Shown here: positions 14,431 through 20,440 of the stretch, in pieces
Position numbering within the stretch: the stretch's first letter is position 1
Layout: the number at the start of each line of letters is the position of its first letter
Assembly: GCA_018664365.1 (NCBI GenBank)
Contig: JABJOK010000018.1
Span: forward strand, 1-20,440
Reading direction: 5' to 3'
From: Candidatus Peregrinibacteria bacterium
GTDB lineage: Bacteria; Patescibacteriota; Gracilibacteria; UBA1369; LOWO2-01-FULL-3
DNA length: 20,440 nucleotides
Program-made: the position numbers and the translations under genes
Notes under the pieces: model-generated
Told to the model about the DNA's origin: nothing
The model's input: only the letters and a program-made list of their open reading frames with translations
Database searches by the model: none

Positions 14431-16139
14431 ATCAGCCCACAATTGGAATTATCGGTGGAAAGGGGCGAATGGGGAAACTGTTTGTCACATTCTTTAAGGA
14501 TAGGGGACTTAAGGTCCTTGTTTCTGACAAAGGCACAAAACTCTCAAACAAGGAGCTCGCAGAGAAAGCAGATATAACTATTGTATCTCTGCCTATAGAT
14601 GTAACCGAGAAGGTTATTAAGGAAATCATTCCACATCTTCGAAAAGATTCAGCCCTAATGGACTTCACCTCGGTAAAAACATTTCCAGTAAAGGCCATGC
14701 TGAAAGCAAAATGTGAAGTACTTGGAATGCACCCCATGTTTGGAGACAGCAATCCAATTCCAGGGCAGACAATAATTCTTACCGAGACAAGAAAATCAAA
14801 GACCCTCTCAAGGTGGATGGAGGACTTTTTAATAGAACACGGAGCAGACATAAAGAAAATGACTCCAAAAGAGCACGACAAGATGATGAGCCTAGCGCAA
14901 GGAATCATTCACTTTGCTGATATTACTTTTGCAGAAGCACTTAGAAGATCGAAACTACCAATAAGAGAGCTTTTAACCTACACAAGCAAAGCCTCAGAGC
15001 TAAAGGTGCAGCTTGCCGCACGTGTAATAGATCAAGATCCAGGGCTTTATGGAAATATGCAGATCAACAATGCAAACAATCCGAAAGTTTTTAAGATTTA
15101 TAAGAAAGTTATCGATGACTACTTAAGGATAATTAATAAAAAGGATCACAACAAATTTAAAAAGATGTTCGAGGCTAACAAGAACCACTTCAAGTCCTAC
15201 TGCAAGGAGGCATACGATGACAGTTCTGCCTTGATAGATCGACTTCAGGAAATTCATAGATCACGAGCAAGACAAGAGAAGGAATCAAAACCAAGAAATA
15301 CAAACATCGCAACACTTGGTCCAAAGAACACATACTCACACCTGGCTGCACAAAAGTATCTTGAAAAGAAAAAGCTAAAGACACCTCTATACTTTGCCAA
15401 GACAATTGATGAGATTTTCGAACTCACTGAAAGTGGAAAAGTAAAAGAGGGTATTGCTCCTATTGAAAATAAGCTACACGGAACAGTTAGAGAAACATTG
15501 GACGGACTCTTCCTAAAGAAGGTGCACATAAGCGAATCTATTTCTATTCCGATCAATCACGCACTAATTGCTCATCCACACGCAAAACCTAGTGATATAA
15601 AATTCGTAATCTCACATTCACAGGCACTAAATCAGTGCAAAAAATACCTAAAGAAACACTTTCCAAAAGCAGAACTGAAAGCATACTCATCAACTGCTGC
15701 CGCAGTTAGAAAGTTACTGATCTCAAACAGCAAAAACTTCGCTGCAATTGCACCCGCAATCGCGGCTCACCAAACAAGCCTAAAGATTCTTGCAGAAGGT
15801 ATCCAAGACGAAAAAGAAAATTCAACGACATTTTTAATAGTAAACAAAGGTGAACAGAAACTCGCAAAGAAAACAGATCCTAAAGCAGCTCAATCCCAAA
15901 CATCAATCGCCTTTTACTTCAAAGCCGACTCACCAGGAAGCCTATTCTCTGTATTCAAAGACTTCGCCGACGCCAAAATAAACATGACCAAAATCGAATC
16001 CCGCCCAACGAAAGCCCACTTCGGCGACTACATCTTCTTCCTCAACTTCGAAGGTAGCATCTACCATCCAAAAATAAACAAAACCCTTCAAAAAATAGCC
16101 AAGAAGGTCGCAAGGCTAAAGGTCTTGGGGAGCTACTAA
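14427..16139 (+). CDS. Fused prephenate dehydrogenase-prephenate dehydratase with ACT domain (TyrA-PheA)
   Basis: 570 residues with two enzymes in one chain, converting prephenate to 4-hydroxyphenylpyruvate (Tyr branch) and to phenylpyruvate (Phe branch). TyrA: residues about 4-280, NAD(P)-binding GGKGRMG (10-16), GMHPMFG (100-106) and AQGIIHF (157-163). PheA: about 293-472, with LGPKNTYSHLAA (297-308), PIENKLHGTV (345-354), SHSQALNQC (396-404) and TTF (467-469). A C-terminal ACT domain (about 493-570) has GSL (504-506) and ESRP (524-527), the Phe-binding signature for feedback inhibition. Two usual PheA positions differ: PIENS is PIENK, and the TRF motif is TTF with its Thr kept. No chorismate mutase domain is present, so prephenate must come from a separate enzyme. 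The start overlaps the YtxH-like stop, and the stop overlaps the convergent gene. Confidence 0.88.
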   Translation: MNQPTIGIIGGKGRMGKLFVTFFKDRGLKVLVSDKGTKLSNKELAEKADITIVSLPIDVTEKVIKEIIPHLRKDSALMDFTSVKTFPVKAMLKAKCEVLGMHPMFGDSNPIPGQTIILTETRKSKTLSRWMEDFLIEHGADIKKMTPKEHDKMMSLAQGIIHFADITFAEALRRSKLPIRELLTYTSKASELKVQLAARVIDQDPGLYGNMQINNANNPKVFKIYKKVIDDYLRIINKKDHNKFKKMFEANKNHFKSYCKEAYDDSSALIDRLQEIHRSRARQEKESKPRNTNIATLGPKNTYSHLAAQKYLEKKKLKTPLYFAKTIDEIFELTESGKVKEGIAPIENKLHGTVRETLDGLFLKKVHISESISIPINHALIAHPHAKPSDIKFVISHSQALNQCKKYLKKHFPKAELKAYSSTAAAVRKLLISNSKNFAAIAPAIAAHQTSLKILAEGIQDEKENSTTFLIVNKGEQKLAKKTDPKAAQSQTSIAFYFKADSPGSLFSVFKDFADAKINMTKIESRPTKAHFGDYIFFLNFEGSIYHPKINKTLQKIAKKVARLKVLGSY

Positions 16140-16834
16140 GAAACAAAGTCCAAATAGCACTTCTTACAGTAGATCTTCACCGTAGAATCATCCGGAAAGG
16201 TGGTTTCAACATCCGCAGAGCACTGCTCGCATTTGCGTGCACTCAGGGAGCTAGTATTTCTCAAGGCAAATCGGTCCATGAACCTACAGTCCAAACATTT
16301 TCGTGGAACAGGAATATTCATTCTCTTGTAATATGCCAACTCCTTAGGGAGGATCTTGTAATTCCTTCCACAGGTTAAACATCCCAAGGTCTCATTAAAA
16401 ACCCCCTCGTCAATCTCCTTTACATCATCTGGAATCTCATAGGTCTGCGTAGCGTATTCCTTTGGGTCAGGATCCTTCCACTTGTATCCATTTTCAAAAG
16501 CACGCTCTTTTTCAAGAGGATATCGGTAATTAGCAGCAGTCTCATTATAATGAAAAGGGGACACGCTAACCGGGAAGAACTGTCCCCACTCACCTGTCTT
16601 TTTCATATGATCAATAATCTTCGCCCTGAGATCAGCATAATCCTCCTTCGAATATTCCTTGTTGAATATGCAGAACTTCTTACTTCTCAGCCCAACACAT
16701 CCAAAAATATCCATACAGTGAAAACTAATATCACTATAGAAGGCATCGCTACTATCAGAGACAAATGTATTAAAGGCACAGTTGTTCACAGCTTCAACTC
16801 CAAGGCCCTCATATACAAACTCCCCATGGCCCAT
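16136..16834 (-). CDS. Cys-rich zinc-ribbon protein, C-terminal part beyond an in-frame TGA
   Basis: This frame is the direct in-frame continuation of the 299-residue protein encoded upstream. Only a TGA at 16871-16873 separates them, and the 12 codons between that stop and the first ATG here (16834) are open and fit the protein (HDCHDVYG). Visible parts are the end of a Cys/Asp-patterned repeat region, a FGCVGLRSKKFCIFNKEYSKEDY segment matching one in the first half, and three CxxC pairs. Two of these pairs (CLTC and CLDC) mirror the N-terminal zinc ribbon of the first half; the last ribbon is CEQC...CKKC. No ribosome site precedes the ATG, so separate translation is doubtful. It is either the 3' part of a nonsense-interrupted gene or reached by readthrough. 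The stop TAG overlaps the convergent tyrA-pheA stop. Confidence 0.65.
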   Translation of the reverse strand: MGHGEFVYEGLGVEAVNNCAFNTFVSDSSDAFYSDISFHCMDIFGCVGLRSKKFCIFNKEYSKEDYADLRAKIIDHMKKTGEWGQFFPVSVSPFHYNETAANYRYPLEKERAFENGYKWKDPDPKEYATQTYEIPDDVKEIDEGVFNETLGCLTCGRNYKILPKELAYYKRMNIPVPRKCLDCRFMDRFALRNTSSLSARKCEQCSADVETTFPDDSTVKIYCKKCYLDFVS

Positions 16835-16844
16835 TCCATAAACA

Positions 16845-16859
16845 TCATGACAGTCATGA
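16845..16859. repeat. 15-base palindrome just beyond the in-frame TGA
   Basis: TCATGAC and GTCATGA flank a single central base, 12 bases downstream (minus strand) of the TGA at 16871-16873. It lies inside coding sequence in the frame that continues past the stop. With a one-base loop it would open to a shorter stem in RNA; as DNA it could be a protein site. Confidence 0.4.
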
Positions 16860-16870
16860 CTATTAAAAAT

Positions 16871-17770
16871 TCAAGTACTATAAGCACAATCCTGTAGTTC
16901 GAATGAATCAAAGCAAAGACGAGCATTCTTGCAATTAATTAGATAATCACCAGTGCAATTATCTGCGTTTAGATTCCAATCGGCTCGATGAGGCTGTTCC
17001 TCAGAAAGCTTTACAAAGTATGCATGACAATTTAGGAACTTGCTATATTTGTTCAGCTCTAGAACCTTAATCTTCTTCTTATACTCTTCTTCAGAATATT
17101 TTTCATTCATGATGTAGTACTGCTTATTTCGCAGTCCATAACATCCCACACAGTTTTGACATCCAATACAGTCATAACAGTAGATAAGATCACTTGAATT
17201 TTGGCAGCTCTGACATCCAACACATCCATAAAGCTTGTTGCTGTCTAAGCACTCATAGCAGAGCTCACAATCATGCAAGAAGCTTGAATCAAAACAGTCA
17301 GTTAGACCATTTGAATGTGAAACGTACATACAGTCATCACACTTCTCGACCACCACGCACATATAGCAGTTCTTATTGTCATAAGCCTGTTGGCAGAAAT
17401 CACTGTTGAAAGGATTTACATTGAATAGCCCGATTCGAGGAACATCATTTACTAGTTCCTGGAACTGCTCAAAGAAAGATCGATCAAAATCAAAGTCTCT
17501 GCCATGATCCAGGCCATCCCACTTATCACCCCACCACTCTTCACGACTATAAACAGGGGACTTACAATTCTCATCATAAATAGAAATCATTGGATCACCA
17601 GAAAGAGAACTCGTTCTTTTGTAGAAAGTCCTCTCGTTACGAAAACAAAGTCTGTGCTGCAACCTACAAGTAGGACACATTACAGGATCCGGCGCGTCAA
17701 AATGCTCATAGAACTTTCGATCCTCATCTCTAATCTCAAACTCTGAATTACATTTATTACAAGCTGCCAT
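16871..17770 (-). CDS. Cys-rich zinc-ribbon protein, N-terminal part ending at an in-frame TGA
   Basis: 299 residues up to a TGA; with the following frame the gene would span 17770-16136 (544 codons before the TAG stop, including the TGA). It begins with a zinc ribbon: CNKC (4-7) and CPTC (32-35) followed by R and FRNERTFYKR. After an aromatic-rich linker come about ten Cys-x-x-Cys or Cys-x4-Cys steps with Tyr and Asp between (DCELCYEC, YCYDCIGCQNCVGC), which look like stacked short repeats, perhaps a beta-helix. LRNKQYYIMNEKYSEEEY closes this part. I associate such proteins with Patescibacteria but know no function. The start lies two bases after the stop of the asparaginase-like gene, so it belongs to the purF-purD transcript. 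The chain stops in the middle of a repeat (LQDCAYST), showing that the TGA is not a natural domain end. Confidence 0.75.
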   Translation of the reverse strand: MAACNKCNSEFEIRDEDRKFYEHFDAPDPVMCPTCRLQHRLCFRNERTFYKRTSSLSGDPMISIYDENCKSPVYSREEWWGDKWDGLDHGRDFDFDRSFFEQFQELVNDVPRIGLFNVNPFNSDFCQQAYDNKNCYMCVVVEKCDDCMYVSHSNGLTDCFDSSFLHDCELCYECLDSNKLYGCVGCQSCQNSSDLIYCYDCIGCQNCVGCYGLRNKQYYIMNEKYSEEEYKKKIKVLELNKYSKFLNCHAYFVKLSEEQPHRADWNLNADNCTGDYLINCKNARLCFDSFELQDCAYST

Positions 17771-17772
17771 AG

Positions 17773-18321
17773 CTACTCATTATCAAATTCAGCCTCTTTG
17801 CCTTTAAATATAGAATAGAACCTTCCCTCTGAAATACTCTTAGCCGCTTCATCATGTGTAAAGACCTTTCCATTCATGCAAACATAGATCCCAGCAGGCA
17901 AATGAACTGCACTTGCCATCGAGAAACCTAGGTTGAATGGACCATCAGTACCTGTAAATCCTGACATTGGGATCATAGAACCGGTAAGAAGAATTCTTTT
18001 ATCAGACTTCTTCAAATTGGCCTGCAAAAAACGAGCAGTATCCGGCATTGTGTAAGTACCATGAGTCACAATAATATTCTCAGAACTACTCTTCTCAATC
18101 GCTTCCAGAACCGCCTCCATATCATCCTCACCAAGTTCACGACTATCTTTCATACAGATCTCAGAAAACTCTACGTCTTCATATAGTTTCAAAGACTTTA
18201 TATAGCTCGGAATTGTCGATTTTTCATTGGGCCTAACGGTATCAATAGTTCCATCATAAAAAGAATCAATTGTTCCACCGGTAATAATGAAATGAAATTG
18301 AGAACTTTTATTTTTTGACAT
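17773..18321 (-). CDS. Asparaginase-like protein, N-terminal domain only
   Basis: 182 residues, matching only the N-terminal domain of L-asparaginases (usually about 320-350 residues). The first threonine motif TGGTI is intact (14-18), VTHGT (85-89) keeps the second catalytic Thr, and TGSMIP...TDGPFNL (113-131) matches the conserved third block. The residue after THGT, normally Asp of the Thr-Asp-Lys triad, is Tyr90. My alignment by eye puts Ala where the triad Lys should be. The active site normally also needs the C-terminal domain from a dimer partner. So it is a single-domain relative that may not hydrolyse asparagine, or may use a different site. It sits 23 bases after purD and 2 bases before the Cys-rich gene, as part of the purine operon. 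Confidence 0.78.
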   Translation of the reverse strand: MSKNKSSQFHFIITGGTIDSFYDGTIDTVRPNEKSTIPSYIKSLKLYEDVEFSEICMKDSRELGEDDMEAVLEAIEKSSSENIIVTHGTYTMPDTARFLQANLKKSDKRILLTGSMIPMSGFTGTDGPFNLGFSMASAVHLPAGIYVCMNGKVFTHDEAAKSISEGRFYSIFKGKEAEFDNE

Positions 18322-18344
18322 AGCAATTGTTAATTGGCCACAAT

Positions 18345-19655
18345 TTACCTTATTCCCTTCATCATCTCAACGCGCTTCTCAACTAAATCAGCTGTTCCAA
18401 TGTCTTTTCTATAGAAGACAGGACCGGTGACAGCGCCCACAGCACTCTGGGCAAGCTTTTCAGCCTCTTCTAGAGTATCTGCGACTCCGACAAAGGCAAC
18501 TGCACGAGACCCGCTCAGATAGAGTCCATCCTCCTTGTCATCTACTGAAGCATAATAAACTTTTACTCCCTCAGGAATTTCTCCAACCACAATTTTTTCT
18601 CCCTTACATGGATCGTCAGGATAACCTTCAGGCACAACGTATTTACAAACGGTTGCCTTCTTTTCAAAGCCAACTTCAACCTGATCCAAAGTTTTATTAA
18701 TAATTCCTTCACATACATCCACAAAGTCTCCAGTCATAATTGGTAAAACATTCATCGCCTCAGGATCACCAAGACGTGCATTATATTCAATCAATTTAAC
18801 CCCGTTTTTAGTTACGATAAATCCTCCATACATTACTCCTTTAAAATAAGCTCCAGTATCTTCAAACAGAGCTTTTGCAACATTTTTTGTAATATCTGAT
18901 GCAGCCCTAATATCCTCTCCCACTAAAAATGGTAGAGAATGGTTTTCGCAAGAATACGATCCCATCCCTCCAGTATTTGGTCCTTTATCATCTTCATAAG
19001 CACGTTTGTGGTCTTGAATGCACGGCATGTCTACAGTGTGCGCACCATCACAGAAGCTCATTAGGCTAAACTCTTGCCCTACTAACTTCTCCTCAACAAC
19101 TACACGATCTCCATCTGCTAAACACTCTCTTGCATACGCAAGCCCCTCAGCGACACCATTCAAATGATCACCAGAAACTTTAACTCCCTTTCCACCCTTG
19201 AGTCCATCCGCCTTCACAACAAAGTCATCTCCCAATTTTTCAAAAAACGCCTCAAGTCCATCTTCATCTGTAAAAACTTTAAACTCAGGATTTCCCGGAA
19301 TCTGAAATTTTTCCAACAGGTCGCGAGTATAAGACTTAGAAGACTCAAGCCTTCCCACAGTTCGTAGGGGAGAGGCACTATGTATTTCCATCTCCAGCAA
19401 AGCATCCACAACTCCAGCAGCAATCGGACCCTCTGGCCCCACAACCGCAAAATCTGGCTTCACATCTTTAGCAAACTCAGTAATAGCTTCAATATCACAA
19501 ACATCTGCAACCAAATATTCATCTGCCAACTCAACTATGCCGGGATTCTTTGCTCCACCAACAACAAATAAAGAAACTCCATACGACGAAGCCTTAAGAG
19601 CCTCAGCCATTACATGCTCACGCGCTCCATTACCAATCAAAAGTACCCTTTTCAT
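18345..19655 (-). CDS. purD: Phosphoribosylamine-glycine ligase (GAR synthetase)
   Basis: PurD joins phosphoribosylamine and glycine with ATP in the second step of purine synthesis. The 436-residue protein is full length. It has GNGAREH (8-14) in the N domain and an ATP-grasp domain with KADGLKGGKGV (147-157). DHKRAYEDDKGPNTGGMGSYS (219-239) is the PurD signature, and EYNARLGDPEA (about 295-305) supplies metal ligands. A C-terminal domain follows. It lies 18 bases after purF, whose unstable product phosphoribosylamine is PurD's substrate, a pairing that makes biochemical sense. The ATG at 19655 has no Shine-Dalgarno sequence. There is nothing odd in composition. Confidence 0.95.
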   Translation of the reverse strand: MKRVLLIGNGAREHVMAEALKASSYGVSLFVVGGAKNPGIVELADEYLVADVCDIEAITEFAKDVKPDFAVVGPEGPIAAGVVDALLEMEIHSASPLRTVGRLESSKSYTRDLLEKFQIPGNPEFKVFTDEDGLEAFFEKLGDDFVVKADGLKGGKGVKVSGDHLNGVAEGLAYARECLADGDRVVVEEKLVGQEFSLMSFCDGAHTVDMPCIQDHKRAYEDDKGPNTGGMGSYSCENHSLPFLVGEDIRAASDITKNVAKALFEDTGAYFKGVMYGGFIVTKNGVKLIEYNARLGDPEAMNVLPIMTGDFVDVCEGIINKTLDQVEVGFEKKATVCKYVVPEGYPDDPCKGEKIVVGEIPEGVKVYYASVDDKEDGLYLSGSRAVAFVGVADTLEEAEKLAQSAVGAVTGPVFYRKDIGTADLVEKRVEMMKGIR

Positions 19656-19673
19656 GACTCGAGGGATTAAATG

Positions 19674-20440
19674 TTAATCTAAACTAAGCTGCGGTCCTCC
19701 GTTATCAATATCATCCTCAGACTCAATGCTATCACAGCCACTTGAAATTTTATCACTACACCTAAGGCTAGCATTTTCCTTAAGAACATCATCATCAATA
19801 TCTCCTGTCTTATATTTTTTATCAAAACATCCCATACAGAAGTCATTTACTTTGCTACTACCAGCACCACACGCCTTAAACATATCGTCAACAGTTTGAT
19901 AAATAAGCTCATCTGCACCAATAAATTCTCTGATCTCCTCAATTGTATTACCAGCGCCAATAAGCTCATCGTAAGTTGGGATATCCACCCCGTATAGGCA
20001 AGGACTAATAACAGGAGGGGAATAAGAAACAAAATAAACCTTCTTTGCACCTGCAGCTTTTACCAATTGAATAATCTGCCTAGAAGTGTTTCCTCTAACA
20101 ATACTGTCATCAACAAGCAAAATATTCTTATCCTTAATCTCAAGCTTCATCGGATTAAGCTTATACCTAATAGATTTCTTTCTAATCTTCTGACCCGGCA
20201 TTATAAATGTTCGACCAATGTAGCGGTTCTTTACAAGACCTTCTCTATATTTTATTCCAAGACGCTCAGCCAATGCTACGGCAGCAGTCTTCGAAGAATC
20301 TGGCACCGGCATTACAACATCAATATCCAAGTTCTTTTTCTTAACTACATCTGCAAGAGCCTCTCCCATTCGGAGCCTACTCTTATAAACTGAGATATCA
20401 TTCAGCATTGAATCAGGACGTGCAAAATAAATATACTCAA
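19674..20440 (-). CDS. purF: Amidophosphoribosyltransferase, C-terminal part (5' end outside window)
   Basis: PurF makes 5-phosphoribosylamine from PRPP and glutamine, the first committed step of purine synthesis. About 254 residues are in the window and the frame is open to the edge. The codons before the first internal ATG (20408) read EYIYFARPDS, a conserved PurF block, so that ATG is not the start. The phosphoribosyltransferase domain shows PVPDSS (PVPDS-type motif), RYIGRTFI, and the PRPP loop ILLVDDSIVRGNTSRQI, followed by SYSPP and the C-terminal GCFDKKYKTGD. The last 40 or so residues are Asp/Ser-rich and not conserved. The N-terminal glutaminase domain is outside the window. It leads the minus-strand group purF-purD-asparaginase-like-Cys-rich; the promoter is not visible here. 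Confidence 0.93.
   Translation of the reverse strand, partial: EYIYFARPDSMLNDISVYKSRLRMGEALADVVKKKNLDIDVVMPVPDSSKTAAVALAERLGIKYREGLVKNRYIGRTFIMPGQKIRKKSIRYKLNPMKLEIKDKNILLVDDSIVRGNTSRQIIQLVKAAGAKKVYFVSYSPPVISPCLYGVDIPTYDELIGAGNTIEEIREFIGADELIYQTVDDMFKACGAGSSKVNDFCMGCFDKKYKTGDIDDDVLKENASLRCSDKISSGCDSIESEDDIDNGGPQLSLD

Noticed and set aside
16871..16873. Genetic code 25 (TGA as glycine) as the reason for the in-frame TGA
   Set aside because: TGA ends the YtxH-like gene, where readthrough would add an unrelated tail of about 50 residues, and no other gene in the window contains an internal TGA.

Overview
The window looks like part of a Patescibacteria (candidate phyla radiation) chromosome. It is AT-rich and densely coded in short operons. 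Almost no gene has a recognisable Shine-Dalgarno sequence, promoters are near-consensus TTGACA/TATAAT, and surface proteins include SLH-domain, FemAB-like and O-antigen ligase-like families. A cysteine-cluster zinc-ribbon protein of a kind I associate with these lineages is also present. Purine and aromatic amino-acid genes point to a biosynthetically less reduced member; Peregrinibacteria-like is my guess only. Stop codons are TAA, TAG and a few TGA, so the standard bacterial code fits.

Layout. 1-2258 (minus): an O-antigen ligase/polymerase with TPRs, followed by a HAD-family phosphatase that runs off the window. 2320-3570 (plus): hflX. 3582-5535: a GC-rich island holding one NhaD/IT-superfamily cation antiporter (minus), with strongly structured flanks. 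It is bounded by a 14-bp perfect inverted repeat and looks acquired. 5737-7715 (plus): L-lactate dehydrogenase coupled to a FemAB-like aminoacyltransferase. 7725-9541 (minus): a secreted protein made of 27 tandem hexapeptides, an unknown 188-aa protein, tRNA-Ile2(CAU), and rpsT with its terminator. 9601-10185 (plus): maf. 10238-11752 (plus): a Tyr/Asp-rich lipoprotein, a thioredoxin-like protein and a small helical protein. 11826-13928 (plus): a 700-aa S-layer-type protein with its own promoter and terminator. 14038-16139 (plus): a YtxH-like protein overlapping a fused TyrA-PheA enzyme. 16136-20440 (minus): purF (partial), purD, a short asparaginase-like protein and a Cys-rich zinc-ribbon protein interrupted by one in-frame TGA.

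How it fits together. Envelope functions (Wzy-like ligase, FemAB, hexad-repeat protein, lipoprotein, SLH protein) alternate with housekeeping and biosynthetic genes. The points most worth following are the inverted-repeat-bounded antiporter island with its structured, possibly riboswitch-like leader, the hexad-repeat secreted protein, and the in-frame TGA in the Cys-rich protein.
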